Shown piece after piece: positions 51,788 to 63,998 of a DNA stretch of 64,000 bases. The stretch comes from Tolypocladium sp. Sup5 PDA-1 (taxonomy: Eukaryota > Ascomycota > Sordariomycetes > Hypocreales > Ophiocordycipitaceae). The notes beneath the pieces are model-generated. The model was not told the DNA's origin. It ran no database searches and saw nothing but the letters and a program-made list of their open reading frames with translations. Where the stretch lies: contig JPHH03000014.1 of assembly GCA_000750105.3 (NCBI GenBank), positions 372,001 to 436,000 on the forward strand, given 5' to 3'. The position numbers and the translations under genes were made by a program. Position 1 is the first letter of the stretch. Each line of letters opens with the position of its first letter.

Positions 51788-53553
51788 TCAGCCATCTTGT
51801 ACGTTCTTCCTCTTCTTCGCCCACCAGGCGCCCACCTCTAGACACTCTCCCCAGCTCGCCCCGCCGTCGCCCATCAAGTCGCTCATCATCTTGCCCAGCC
51901 AAACATCCCACTCGTCCTGACTCTTGCCGCTCACCTCGCGCAGGATGGGCTCCAGGGCTTGCACTTGCTGCACCACCGTCAAAAGAGCCGTCTTTCGCAG
52001 TGCGTGTTGGCCCGCCGTCAGGGCTCTATGCTCCACCTTTATTGATGAAACGTCTTTGCCCTTGGTCTCCACATTCGACCTGCCGTCTCTGGTGACGACG
52101 GCGCCGAGCCCCTGCCCTTCCCATCGTACTTCGCTGAGCGGCACGGCGAGACGCCGCGACCTGACGTCGGCGAGAATCTCCGATTCTTGTAGGAGCACAG
52201 GGCCAATAAGAGTGCAGGGGACGGCACTGAGGTCACGGGTCTCGAGAGCCCGTGTAAGCCAGTTGTTGTATTCAACGAGAAACGGATTGAGGGGGGCGGA
52301 GAGTGGCGTGTTCGAGGACATGATGTAGGCGCCGAGGCTCGCGGCGGCCTCCTGCTCGTCTGCATCGCCCGTCTGCGCCGAACCAGGGATGTGGGGTCTG
52401 AGCATGCGGATGAGATGGTCGGATTCCCAGATTTCCAAAGTGCCTCCGGGCGCCAGAAGGCGCAGATACTCGTCGATGTATTCTTGGTGCTGGACGTTGG
52501 TCATGGCCAAGCTCATATCCTTGACCATGACGAGATCGAACTCTTCGGTTGGCAACGGCCACGGCATCTGGCGCAGGTCATGGTTTATAAACTGCCACTT
52601 CATGTCCTGGTCGGGCTTTGCTGCATCCGAGGGCATGCTAGCACTCCCGGGCGACAACGGGGCGATGTCTATGCCCGTGAACGAGATGCCGCCGTGTCCG
52701 CGGCCCTTGAAGTACCGGTGACACATCATGCTCCAGAAGCCCGAGCCACAGCCGATTTCCAGTACCCGCTGGGGCGGTCTCTTTGTGAGCGACGGGGAGC
52801 ATACCGGCGCGCCAAACAGCTGAATCAACAGCAGCGTGCGCAGGGACTGGCGATGCAGCTCCGTCAGGTCGGACGGGAGGGGATACGGCAGGGCCGTGTC
52901 GTTGAGGTACGTCCGGCCGTTGCGCAGGATGAAGGGCCTCGAGGCCAGCGGGCTGTCTCCTGTCGCAGAGGGGTCGGAGGTCATGGCGGTGCGGGCGGAG
53001 AGGGAGATGGTGCCGCTCGCGGACGAGACCGACTCGGCACTGGCGGCGTGGGCGTTCATCTGGGTGAGGGACTGTGAGGAGGCAATTGGCTTCCCGGGAC
53101 GGGCATCAGAGGCGGGAGAGACGATTTGCTTACATCGAAGCCATGCAGGTCGTCGGTGAAGCGCGGGTGATGCGGGCGATGCATGGAGGAGGGAGATTTT
53201 GCGGTTGCCACCGCATGTACAGCCCTGTTAGGGGAGTCGGCGGCTCCAGCTGGTTTTTGCCCCGCGGCTGCGGCTGTGGAGGTGGTGGCGGGGCGGTCCG
53301 TCTGCAGGGACGTGGCCGCCGTCTGAGTCGTCTGCGTCGTCTCGTGCGACGAGCGGCTGGCCTGGCTGCCGCTCGAGGTCCGCGAGTGTCCAAAGGCACG
53401 GCGAGCGCCTGGGTAGTCGGCGCGCGAGGTGGAAGTTGAGCGTCGGGGCTGCTGCTGGGTGCTTGTTGGGCGCCGCGTCCTGGGCCGCTGGAGGGGTATG
53501 GGCATCGTTGCCGCATACATAAAGGCCGCGTTGTAAGCCAAGTCGCCCGACAT
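51788..53553 (-). CDS. SAM-dependent methyltransferase with disordered N-terminus
   Basis: A class I methyltransferase, substrate unknown. Exon 53134-53553 encodes a Ser/Thr/Gln-rich N-terminal extension, starting MSGDLAYNAAFMYA and ending FTDDLHGFD. It joins exon 51788-53059 by a GTAAGC...CCCAG intron, giving 563 aa. The acceptor sits directly before an in-frame ATG, so a 423-aa form could also be made. Motif I is VLEIGCGSGFWS, motif II-like ITFTGID is present as ISFTGIDIAPL, and the post-I region is EFDLVMVKDMSLAM. LLAPGGTLEIWESD is typical of fungal TAM-type or UMTA-like methyltransferases. Pre-motif ILRNGRTYLND and PYPLPSDLTELHRQS are typical of this fungal group. Confidence 0.85.
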
Positions 53554-56500
53554 GGCTGCTAGTGAGCTGGAGCGTCGCCCCTGGCTGGCTGCAGGAGGAT
53601 TCGCGCGGAGGGGCCCGGGGGCGTATCGGGGGTGCAGGGGCCCCGTTTGCTTGCTTGTTACTCGTAGGCTGGCTGGCCTGGGATCCCCAGCTCGTCGTGA
53701 AACACGCTGCTGGGTACCAGATGGAATTGTTGCCAATTGGCGATGCCGATGCAAATGCACCCCGTCCGCTGCTCGGCCCTTCTAGAATCGTTCTCAGCTT
53801 GAACCTGGCGCGGATTCGGCTGGCGTCCGGGAAGGCTGCGCCTTGTTGAGCTGGAATAAAAACCAAAAGTATCCAACGACGAGGGTGATCTCGTTGACGC
53901 TGGCGTTGGCGCACGCCGTTGCCAACAACCTGGAAAGTCGCCGTGAGCTGGCGGCGCCAAACAGGCCTTCTGAGGCTGACTGACGAGCCGCACGACAGCG
54001 ACAGCTGACAGAGGCACCAACAACTCCTGTCGTTTGATGGCTTGCTGGCCGAGGTTGGATCGCGCAATTCAATCGACGCCGACGCCCGCCGTCTGTGCGC
54101 TGGGACTTGGGATGAAGCTCAAGCTTGCTGTTACTGTCCGTAGCGTGCAATTCGAGCTCAGGGTTGCGCCGAGACACTTCACCTCTCAAGCCAACGGCCC
54201 GGTGATGACGCCGTCGTTTTTCCTCGCCCAGCGTGTCGCGCAAACTGGGTTTCTGGTCATCCTCCGCCGCGGGGTTGACAGCTTGCGCAATGGCGAATAC
54301 TCGTACGTCTCGACACTGATTGGGCGACTGCAGAGCGCAGCGTCCGAGGCGGTCGAGACATGTACAGCGCACCGCAGGGTGGTATCGAGACGCTGGTAAC
54401 TGCGTCGGCGGCCGAGGCGGTTAGACTGCGGCGAGGACGGTTTTGCGCACACTCGCGAGTTTGTGGTGGTGTCTGTGTGAGCGAGCGATGCGACGTGCGA
54501 CCAGATGCCTCTTGAGGCGAGCGATCCGTAGTTATCAGAGCCCAGGCGGGGGATACGAACGCTCGCTTTGTGGGGGTCTGCGAGTCGGCCGTCGCCATGC
54601 ATATATCGGTGGGGCGAGATAGGAGCACGGCCCAGAGAGGCAGGCAAGGCAGGCGTGCGAGACTTTTGCTTGCGCTGCGCTGAGTTCTGCCACGGTCAGA
54701 AGATGGCCCATCCCCGAAGCGTGGACAATGGGCACAGTCGCATTCTATATATATGGCGACCCAGTGCAACTACCTACCTTATCTTGGCGCTGCCCGAGGC
54801 CAACCTTTCGCTCATTCCCCAATCTCCTCTTCGATATTACTCGTAGTCCCTAGTTCTTGTGGATGTCGTGCCAGCTCTGGGGCAGGGGTCGTCCCCGTTC
54901 GTCGTGTTGGGCTCGGTGCAGTGTGGAGCATCGCATCCCAGCGGCGCGTGGTTTTCCCCGCGTGGAGTCGCCAGAAATCAAACGTCTTGTGGCTCGTGAA
55001 ATGTGGTACGTACAGTATAGTCGCCGTGTTTCCGGCCTGAGGGGGAACCTCCGCAGTGGCCCGAACTCATGTGGTTGGGCTAAGCCACGACCGATTCTAG
55101 CCTTTGGCCAACAGAACAAGGCGCAACTACTACGAGTAGCTGCGACCAGTGGCCAGCCGTTGGTTGGTGATGGTGGCATGCTGTTACATCCAAACCTTGA
55201 CAGGCCACGTTGACACCGATCCCGTGGGACTGACAGTGACAGGTGGTTGTGCCCGCGTACCACCATCTTGGCAGCACTCTCGGGAACCGGCTGACGTGTC
55301 CAATACGGTTCGTCATGGCGGGAGAGAAGCATGTCACCCCGCGGCGAGCGGAGCGTTGCTTTCCTCGTCAAGTTAATAATAAACGGGGTCCGATCATCGA
55401 TGCCAGAAGCCAGGCTTTTGAGAACCGTCGTCCCCTGTAGTCATCTGCGGCTAGCACTTCAATAGTAGTCCGTAGCTAGAGTGACGAAATTACCTGGGCT
55501 GCCAATGAGGTTCCCTGGTGAACCTGTAGTCAATGGTTGGTGCACATGTCAGCCGTTGCCTTCCATGGCGGCAATTTCGCAAATGGCTCACAGCAGAGTC
55601 TGGCATCAAATGCCTTTGTGCCAGGTTCAGAGCGCCTCCGAGGCTTTCTTGTCGCGGGATGCGCCACTCGATAGCCGTCATCCAGCAAATCATCGTACAC
55701 TTCGTCATGGAGTGGCGTGCTTGTACAGAGTAAATAGGTCAGATAAGATCTTCCAGCAAACATGCGGAAACTCCTTGTCATTGGATCGCAACGTAAAGGA
55801 GGCTTGACTGCAACAGCTGAGGTCTGGACTCGCACAGCAGCCTGTGTTGGTGCGACCACGTACTCCATAGACAAGGGTCCGTACTCTTGCTGACAAGTCG
55901 AAGCTGACGTCCCTCGACCTGCCCGGCATCCACCGAGCTAACAAATGCAACATCGATAATCCTAGATCGAATGGGTGTCAAATGGCCAGTTCGGGGCTGG
56001 TCCAAGTCGGGCCCAGAATGCACGACGCCGGATTCGTCTTGAGATGGATGCAGCGGTTCCGAGCGCGGAGAGCCCAGTTTGTTGGCCTCGCCGGGGCTTC
56101 TGATGTGACAGGTGCACCGGTACGTGTTGGTGATATCGCCTCACGATGTATATTCCAGTTGCGCAGATGCCGGGCTCGGTTCGCGGCTGGGATCGATACT
56201 GCCATAGTTGTGGTCACTGAGTCTCAATGGCTGGATTCACTGATCGGCGGATGGGCACGTGACCTGGAGCTTTCAGTGTGGGTCCAGCGAAGCACGTGAC
56301 TGCGCTTGTGGTGCTCTCTCGACGCAGTTTGTCACCGCGAGCGACCGTGACCCAGAGACGATCTCTGGTTTCACCCTCGATATCGGCCACTATTATTCTG
56401 CCAAAGTATCAGTTGGTTCTTCAGTGTTTATACCACCCCATTGCACTCACTCGTTATTGTACGTGGCCTCGGCCTGCGGGCTACCGGCGCTGCCCCAGAC

Positions 56501-57116
56501 TTCTATTTGCCTGCCATCTGCCCGCCAGCCTCGCTGCGCGTCCCACGAGCTCAAGCTGACCTCCTCCCTTGCAGAGCAACTCCCAAACTCGAGCAAACCG
56601 CTGAAGCTCGTCACCCACCCGCTCGTGCCACAATACCCTGCCCGCCTGGGCGACCCGAGACAGCTTCACGACGGTGCAGACGCAGCCCTCGTTCAACGGT
56701 GCATCCATCCCGCCGCCTAGTCCAGCACTTCGATGGGACTTTGACGTCGGTGTGTGCCACTCCATCGACTCGACCGCGCGGGCGTCCACGATTGCACATG
56801 CAGAGGTACTCATCGCTTCCCGACCCATGCGCAAACGCGAGCTCTATCTCTGTCCCTCATTTCGAGCTACACGTGAAGAATTGCACGACCACCCTACGCT
56901 GATCGCTCTCGATCGAACCCACTTTCCAGCCTCCCCCACACGACGCAGCAGCCGACAGATGGTGGCCAGGCTGTCCCTCAGTGGTTCGACGCAAACACAT
57001 TCTACCCACGCCCCACGACCCTGCCGACCAGAATAACCTCCTGCCGAGCCTCGTGCCGGCGCCCCTTCTCATCCAACCTCGCCAGCCGGGCTCTCCACTC
57101 GTGAAGCGCTCCCGGC
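53554..57116. other. Long divergent intergenic region
   Basis: About 3.5 kb between the methyltransferase and the CCR4 gene. Many open frames occur but none has motifs or coherent splicing. The last 500 bases are C-rich with CCR4-side leader character, and a stop in the CCR4 frame at 57102-57104 closes the reading frame upstream. A TATATATA run lies at about 54747-54754. Confidence 0.42.
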
Positions 57117-59290
57117 ATGTACTCCCAAAACCATCAGCAAGGGCACAACGCCCGGCTGAATGGGGCGGGTCGGGGAATGCCAAACTTGCTGTACAACTAC
57201 CAACAGCACGCGCAACACCAGCACCCCTCCCAGCCCCAGCACCACCAGGGCCTCCAGCACGACCATGGCATGCCCAACAACAACGGGCTCGGCCACCACG
57301 CGTCCTTTACCTCCGGCGTCATGTCCAACTCCAACGCCTTCAACGCCGGCACCTTACCCAACGGGCATTCCGCGAATGCGCGTGGCGCCCAAGGCCCTCA
57401 GAACGAAATGTGGCAAGAGCAGCTGCGCATGCAGAAAGAGGCTGAGCGCGCCCATTCTGCCATGACCGACCAACAACAGCCGCACTACTACGCCAGGCTC
57501 AAGGCGTCGGAGAACAGAGGCATCGGCGGCCCGCCTCCGTCGAGTGTCAAGACGCAGGCGGACGGCGAGAACGACACAGACGACAGGCGGAGGCCATACA
57601 ATGTCGACAAGGAGACGCGGCGACAGGACTGGCACAACATGGACATGAGCGGCCAGGGGCTCCGGAACCTGGCCCCCGAGCTGTTCAGATACCAGTTCTT
57701 AAACGAGCTCTACATCGCCTCGAACAAGCTCACCCGCCTGCCCAAGGAGATTGGAGAGTTGCGACAGCTACGTCACCTCGACGCGTCCTACAATCAAATC
57801 TCCGAGCTTCCCCCGGAACTGGGTATGTGCACGTATCTGAAGCAGCTGCTGCTCTTCAACAACAACATCTCGGAGCTGCCATTCGAGCTGGGGTCCCTCC
57901 ATCTATTGGACATGCTTGGCATCGAGGGAAACCCTTTGGAACCTAATCTGAAGCAGGAAATCATGGAGAAGGGTACCAAGAGCCTCATTAATGCTCTGCG
58001 AGAGGGAGCTCCAAGTAAGTCTGGGTCGAGAAACCTGACCGTGTCCACAGATGCTGACCATTGTAAACAGTCCCGCCACCCCCGACGCAGCGAAAGGAAG
58101 TCGTCATTCAGGAGGATATTTCGCCGAACCTGGAGAGAGTCAAGGTATTCTCTTGGAACGTCCTCTGTGACAAGTATGCGACTGCTTCGACATACGGCTA
58201 CACCCCAACCGGCGCCCTGACGTGGGAATACCGCAAGGATTGCATCTTGGAAGAGCTTCGACTCCGGGATGCCGATTTCCTGGCCCTGCAGGAAGTCTCC
58301 ACTGACGCTTTCAAGGAAGACCTCAGCCCCGAGCTGGCGCAGATGGACTACAAGGGTGTGCACTGGCCAAAGTCGCGAGCGAGGACCATGTCTGAAAAGG
58401 ACGCACAGACTGTAGACGGTTGCGCCATGTTCTACAAGCAGAGCAAGTTCATCCTGCTCGACAAGCAGCTGATTGAGTTTGCGACCATTGCCATCAACCG
58501 GCCGGACATGAAGAACCAACACGACGTCTTCAACCGAGTGATGCCCAAGGACAACATCGCGGTCATTTGCTTCTTCGAGTCGCGACTCACCGGCGCCCGC
58601 CTGATCCTCGTTAATGTCCATCTCACCTGGGACTCGGCACTGGCAGATGTCAAGGTTATTCAGACGGGTATCCTCATGGAGCACGTAACCAAGCTGGCGG
58701 AGAAGTACGCAAGGTGGCCGGCAGTCAAGGACAAGAAGATGATCACGATCCCGACGTCGGACGACGCGGAGGCGCCGCCTCCCCAAGCCGAACCTGGCCC
58801 AAGCCAAGAGTATCGCACCAACACCGAGATACCGCTGCTCGTGTGCGGCGACTTTAACTCCACCGAAGACTCGTCGGTGTACGAGCTCATGTCCTTGGGC
58901 CGCGTGCCGCCGGACCACCTGGAGCTGACCAACTACCATTACGGAAGCTTCACGCGCGACGGCATCGAGCACCCCTTCAGTCTGCGAGACGCGTATGCGC
59001 ACATCAAGGGCACCGCTGACGAACTGCCCTTTACCAACTATACGCCAGGATTTGCCGACGTCATCGACTACATTTGGTACTCGACCAACTCTTTGGAGGT
59101 GGTCGACCTGCTGGGCCCGCCCGATGCCGGGTACCTGAAGAGGATGCCAGCGTTCCCCAACTGGCACTTCCCGGCCGACCACATCCAGATCATGGCCGAG
59201 TTTGTCATCAAGGGCCGCAAGGACAAGAAGCATGCGCCTGAGCGGGAGCAGCCCGACTTTGGCAGCGGATCCGGAACGCCGCGCGGCTAG
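57117..59290 (+). CDS. ccr4: CCR4 deadenylase (CCR4-NOT catalytic subunit)
   Basis: The poly(A)-specific exonuclease of the CCR4-NOT complex, acting in cytoplasmic mRNA decay. Exons 57117-58014 and 58071-59290 (GTAAGT donor, AACAG acceptor) give 705 aa. The N-terminus is His/Gln/Asn-rich. A leucine-rich repeat block at about 195-290 (LNELYIASNKLTRLPKEIG and related repeats) binds the NOT scaffold. The C-terminal EEP nuclease domain starts VFSWNVLCDKYA and has LALQEVS (catalytic Glu), VNVHLTWD, CGDFNST and the final ADHIQIMAEF His. Homologues I recall in related fungi carry more residues before MYSQNHQQG, so an upstream exon may be missing here. Confidence 0.95.
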
Positions 59291-60039
59291 AGGGTTGGAT
59301 GGAAGGTGCTTTGAGAGAAATGGGAGCCTCTTTTGCCTCAATCTGGATGTAGTTTTGGGTCTTGCAAATGGAGTTCACGGATCTTGCAACGGATGGGAGG
59401 GGCGGTCGGACGGGCGATGCGTGTTCCTGTGGCATGTAAACCGAAGGGATGGAGGTGCGGTGGGGGAGCGGTTCTTGTACCTTAGGACTTGTAGGAGTTG
59501 ATCGATGACTTTCAGTACAATATTGGCTCAGTACGATGCAGCAATTTAGCCTCCAGGCGAGCTCTCCACGTGAACTGTTAGGCAGGTCAAGGCAAGGAAA
59601 CGCCACGGCATCGCCGAGTGAGACTGTTCTGCACTGGACGCGAGACGACATCTCGGTGGCTCTTTACGTTGATGGAAGGTGCAGGGGCGCATTCGGGGCC
59701 TTGATCGGGCCTACCGTTTATGAGAATGACTTGATACAGGCTCCTTCTCTTCCGTACCTGTGGCGACGCCTCCTCGCTTCAAGCTTTCTACATCACATTG
59801 GGGCTGGAGCTTACGGTCCTTTTATTGTCTTGGTCCTTCACAATCACACGTGAGTTGTCGACCGTGGGATGCGCGACGAGGACTGACTAACAGTTGACAG
59901 TACCAGCATTTCTATTTTAAATCAACGGTCGTTTTACGCATCCTGTACCCCATGACTGCTCCTCGACAGCGAGTCGATGCATGGTTAGCGAAACGCGGCA
60001 TCAGTCGCCCAGTTCCAGTTCCCAGACCAGACTCCAGGC
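59291..60039. other. Intergenic region, CCR4 to F-box gene
   Basis: No gene is supported; it contains probable 3' UTR of ccr4 and promoter of the next gene. Confidence 0.5.
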
Positions 60040-61407
60040 ATGGCGTCGTCTCAGGCACCAACCCAGCCATCTGGCTGCCTCGAATCGCTGCCGGACGAGG
60101 TTATTCTGGAGATCATGGAGAGCCTCGCGACGTACCAAGACGTCGTACGGCTGACCTCTGCCTACGGACGGGCATACCGCCTGTACGGACAGCACAAATA
60201 CTCGGTTCTCTCCCACATCAACGACAAAGTCGTCTTCCGGTCCAACATGGACATTGCCTTCATCACCTTTGCATTCTTGCGCATCCCCGTCATTGACCTG
60301 CCACAGGCCATTGCTTCCATGACGGCCATTGCGGACAAGCCCCATTTGGTTGCCAAGTGCTACCTCAACGACTACATCCTCCAGCGGGAGTTCCTGCTCC
60401 TCGCCGGAAAAGTCAACCGGCTATGCGAGACGTACGCTCGAGTGAGGAATCCAGAGCGCTTCTGGAGGCAACTAGCATACAAATTCACCGCGTTCTGTCC
60501 AAAAACGGATGCGACGGTACCTGTAGGCTCCTCAGAAGCGGATAATGCAGGACGCAACGAGATTGCCTCCCGGTTCTGGGACATATGTGAGAACGAGCAC
60601 CACGAGGTTGAACCTCTGCCCCGGGTCAAGCACAGCCGTGAGACGCTGGAGGCCATTCAACGTTCGTTCTGGGCCCACGAACTGTGCTGCCGCTCCTCCA
60701 TGGTCGAAGACCTGAACGGCGAACTTTACGGCGACACTGGGGCTGGGCTCTGGATATTCGACGAGCTGCCCACCTCAGGTGTGACCCGCTTCCTGCATCT
60801 CATGGTCGACATCCTGGCGCAAAAGGCCGTGGTACGTAAGGTCAGCCGAAACACCTTTTCCTTGCCCCACCCGCAAAGCATGCTGTCCCACGACCGCTTT
60901 GGGCTCTGGAGTGGCATCTGCTTCCTCGGCGTGCGAGCGTGGGCGGACGTGGTTGAGAAGCCCCGGAAGAGCCTGGGATGGCCGACTGTGGATGTTCTGC
61001 AGAGGCAGGCGATGCAGGTGTTGCAGAGGTATGCGACGAACCGCTGGGACATGGTTTACTGGTATTACACGAGTGAGATGAAAGCGTGGCGTGTGAAGCT
61101 GTTGGTAGCGCAGAGTCTGTTGGATGGCCAGCCGTTGGGTATGATGCATAGTATTTTTGAACAGGACGGCGCAGAGGACCTGGAGGTCCTGGAAGGTGCA
61201 GGAGACGCCCTTGACGAGGTCCAGGACGTACCAGAGAGCGACGACCAAAATATGTTGCAGGATGCACCAGAGAGCGACGGTTCAGACGAGTTCCACAGCA
61301 CCTGGGGGGATAGCGACGAAGATTGGCTCCAGCGCCTCTTGGATGGCTACACCACAGGCGACGACAGTTCCGGGGACGGACTCCAGTTCGAAATGGAGGG
61401 GGGCTGA
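60040..61407 (+). CDS. F-box-like protein
   Basis: 455 aa, single exon. The N-terminal CLESLPDEVILEIMESLATY is a good F-box, the Skp1-binding module of SCF ubiquitin ligases. No substrate-binding repeats are recognised in the rest, which is mostly helical and includes LGVRAWADVVEKPRKSLGWP and VLQRYATNRWDMVYWYYTSE. The C-terminus is strongly acidic, with a repeated VPESDDQNMLQDAPESD-type unit. Fungal genomes carry many such F-box proteins of unknown target. It converges with the peptidase gene at 61.6 kb. Confidence 0.75.
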   Translation: MASSQAPTQPSGCLESLPDEVILEIMESLATYQDVVRLTSAYGRAYRLYGQHKYSVLSHINDKVVFRSNMDIAFITFAFLRIPVIDLPQAIASMTAIADKPHLVAKCYLNDYILQREFLLLAGKVNRLCETYARVRNPERFWRQLAYKFTAFCPKTDATVPVGSSEADNAGRNEIASRFWDICENEHHEVEPLPRVKHSRETLEAIQRSFWAHELCCRSSMVEDLNGELYGDTGAGLWIFDELPTSGVTRFLHLMVDILAQKAVVRKVSRNTFSLPHPQSMLSHDRFGLWSGICFLGVRAWADVVEKPRKSLGWPTVDVLQRQAMQVLQRYATNRWDMVYWYYTSEMKAWRVKLLVAQSLLDGQPLGMMHSIFEQDGAEDLEVLEGAGDALDEVQDVPESDDQNMLQDAPESDGSDEFHSTWGDSDEDWLQRLLDGYTTGDDSSGDGLQFEMEGG

Positions 61408-61615
61408 CGACGTCGGGGTTTCGTTTACACATACATACGGCCCGGGGCGTCGGCGGCGGTTTGCGTTGGGATTTGGGATTGGACAACTGAAACAGCGTGA
61501 TGGATGTTAGCAACAGCCGCGTCAACAAAACACTCACTATAGTTTTCATTAATTATCCCGCACTGCATCATTCTCAACTCCGTGCCATGACCAAGGCGTA
61601 CACTCGTGAACGTCT

Positions 61616-63093
61616 TTACAGATCCTCCTGGGTCCAATCGTCCGCCTTTGCTTTCGGCGTCCTCACGAGGTGGAACTTTTCCTGCCGCCCGTACACCCAC
61701 TCGAAGCTCCCGTTGCCGTCTTTGCCCTCGGCCCAGTAGACGTCCTCCTCAAGGGGAAAGGAGAGCGTGGCGTTGCGCTCGGGGACAAAGTGCTCGGCCA
61801 TGAGCTCGACGCTGTACCAGGTGTGGTCGAGGAGCGGGAGGTCGCCCAGCACGGGGACCTTGTCCTGGAGGTTTGTCATTCCTAAAGTCACCCTGTTAGT
61901 TCTGTGGGTGACATTGACCGATAAAGACAGGGGGGCTTACCGATGACGGTGCCGGCGGAGTGGCCCCAGTCGCCGATGGCGTGACAGTAGATTTTGCCGT
62001 CGATGCCCTCGTCCTTCATCTGCGCGCGGATGGCGTTGAGGATATCATTTCCGCTCTGGCCGGGCTTCATGTGCTTCCTCGTCACGTCCTGCAGCCGGTT
62101 CCCCTTCCTCAGTCCCTCCCGCAGGCCCCTGGGCACGTCGTCCTCCGTCTGCCCCGGGTGCAGCACGTACCCGAGGTGCTGCGTGTCCGTGTTCATCCCC
62201 AGCGCCGTGACGCCAAAGTCCACGTGCAGGTAGTCCCCGTACGTGATGGGCCGCTGCTCATCCGTGGCCGACGGTGCGCGCTGCGGCCAGTCGGCGTTTC
62301 CCTGGATGACGGTGACGTCGGGGTGGAACCAGGTCGTGTAGTTGAGCGCCTGGATCTGCTCGCGCATCCACCACTCGACGTCCCCGGTCGTCGTCTCGCC
62401 GGGCGTGATGACGGCCTCGCTGAAGCCCGTCGCGATGATGGCCCATGCCGTCTCCTGCATGCGCCGGTACCAGGCTAGCCGCGCCGCGATCTGCGTGCCG
62501 ATGTACTCGACGGCTAGCATGGGCTTCACGACGAAGCGGCCCGTCCACCGGGCGCCCAGGGCCGCGGCCATGGCGTCGCGCTCGCCGGCGTGCAGGCCCG
62601 ACGCAAAGGCGATCTCGGGGTGCGCGTCGACGGCGATGGTCCTGGGCGAGTGCGTCTCCAGCAGGGCCGCCAGCTCGGTCCACAGCTGCGGCGTGTTGTC
62701 GACCCAGGTGTACGCTGTGGGACTGCCGTCGGACGTGTTGGCAAGGAAGAGCTGGGTTGTGCGGCGGCGCGCGGAGAATTGTGTTGCCGACTTGAGGGAC
62801 CAGAAGACGGTCTCTTCGGCGTACTCGTGCTGGCTGATCTATCCAAGCCGGTGCCATTGTCAGGGATGACGCGTGTGTGATGGAGATGAGAGCGGACTAC
62901 TCACAATCCAGGCGTCGACTTTGTGTTTTTGCAAAAGCCCCGGCACGGCTTGCTTCCTCTCAGCGGTCCATTTGTCCTGCAGCTGGGCTTGCTCGCGTAG
63001 CGGAGGGAGGGCTTGGTACGAGGGCGTCTTGCTGTTGGCCACGACGCCGAGCGCCAGGCTCGCGACGGCCGCTACGGAGAGTGTAAACTTCAT
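61616..63093 (-). CDS. Secreted M24-like metallopeptidase
   Basis: Resembles M24 (creatinase/Xaa-Pro aminopeptidase-fold) peptidases. Exons 62905-63093, 61941-62838 and 61616-61881 give 450 aa. The signal peptide is MKFTLSVAAVASLALGVVA. An N-terminal creatinase-like part (DAWIISQHEYAEETVFW) is followed by the catalytic domain, which contains HVDFG (metal Asp), TDTQHLGYV where the second metal Asp would be expected, GHSAGTVIG (His), VELMAEHFVP (Glu) and LEEDVYW (Glu). The set is recognisable, but the second Asp motif and GHSAG (rather than GHGIG) are unusual. Peptidase activity is therefore likely but not certain. Confidence 0.8.
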
Positions 63094-63512
63094 GTCGTGG
63101 GGTGTTGGCCTGTTGACGAGCGCATTGGGTGATTTGCAGGTAAGACGGTCGCGTTATTGAGACGGTTGGAGAGCTCAATTATCAAGTTCCAGCGTGGGGG
63201 GACGATGTCGGCCGTGACGTCGGTGAACGCTATCCCGAAGCGGCAGGTCGCCGCATATTTCCAAGGGTCCATGTCGACAATAGCCCGAGAGTAGCCATCG
63301 TCAGTGCCTGTTGCTATGTAAAGCACGGGTACGCCAACCGCCCGCCTGCAGTAAATGGTTGTATCCGTATTCAATCGTCTATCTAATAATAAACAGCTCA
63401 TCATGCGGTACCCGCTCGTCCTATATGCACTTGGTCTAAGTGGTATCGAGCAGCGTAGGGATCGAAATATACACCGGCGCAATGCGTCACGCCGTAGTCA
63501 TGAAAGCGCCCT
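63094..63512. other. Intergenic region with doubtful minus-strand frame
   Basis: A 130-codon minus-strand frame (63090-63482) has protein-like pieces (VPVLYIATGTDDGYSRAIVD) but no domain, and it runs into the peptidase start region. It may be a remnant; not called as a gene. Confidence 0.35.
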
Positions 63513-63998
63513 CTAATGGAGCAAGATATCATACCCATCCTTGGTGATGCGCACCTCCTCCGCCCCGTACCCGTACTTGCGCCGTATCAGCTCAAAGATA
63601 ATGAGGCCGGCGCTGGTGCTCGGCACCTGGCGGATCGTGTTCCACCAGAACCCGCGGTACAGCCAGCGGCCCAGGCCCTGGCCCTCTGCTGCGGCCTCGG
63701 CGGCGCAGCCGGCCCACGTCTCCTGGTACGCGTGGTAGTAGGCCCGCAGCATCCTCCAGCGCCGCCGCGGTTTGTCCGGGTTCGCCGCGGCGGACTCGCG
63801 GTACCGGGCGGCCCTCGCGTCGAGGTCCTCGAGGTGGTCCCAGTGCTTGACCTGGAAGTGCGTCAGGGGGTGCAGGAGGAGCTGCTGGGCAAAGGACGCG
63901 CTGAAGCCGGCGCAGAGCAGGAACATGGGCTCGAGCGCGTAGTGGGGGCGGATGATGGTCGTCTCGCCGTCTTTGTGGTGTTGCGTCGGCCGCTTCAT
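63513..63998 (-). CDS. Mitochondrial carrier-type protein, probably partial
   Basis: 161 codons ending ITKDGYDILLH-stop; the open frame reaches the right edge. The ATG at 63998 may be internal, because the sequence ends two bases beyond it. Carrier-like elements are visible: a hydrophobic stretch with QQLLLHPLTHFQVKHWDHLE, resembling a degenerate Px[D/E]xx[K/R] repeat, and GRWLYRGFWWNTIRQVPST, followed by GLIIFELIRRKYG. This fits the C-terminal part of an atypical SLC25 protein. The N-terminal repeats would lie outside the window. Confidence 0.55.
   Translation of the reverse strand: MKRPTQHHKDGETTIIRPHYALEPMFLLCAGFSASFAQQLLLHPLTHFQVKHWDHLEDLDARAARYRESAAANPDKPRRRWRMLRAYYHAYQETWAGCAAEAAAEGQGLGRWLYRGFWWNTIRQVPSTSAGLIIFELIRRKYGYGAEEVRITKDGYDILLH

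Noticed and set aside
57794..59341. 515-codon minus-strand frame opposite ccr4
   Set aside because: Shadow of the EEP nuclease domain on the true strand.
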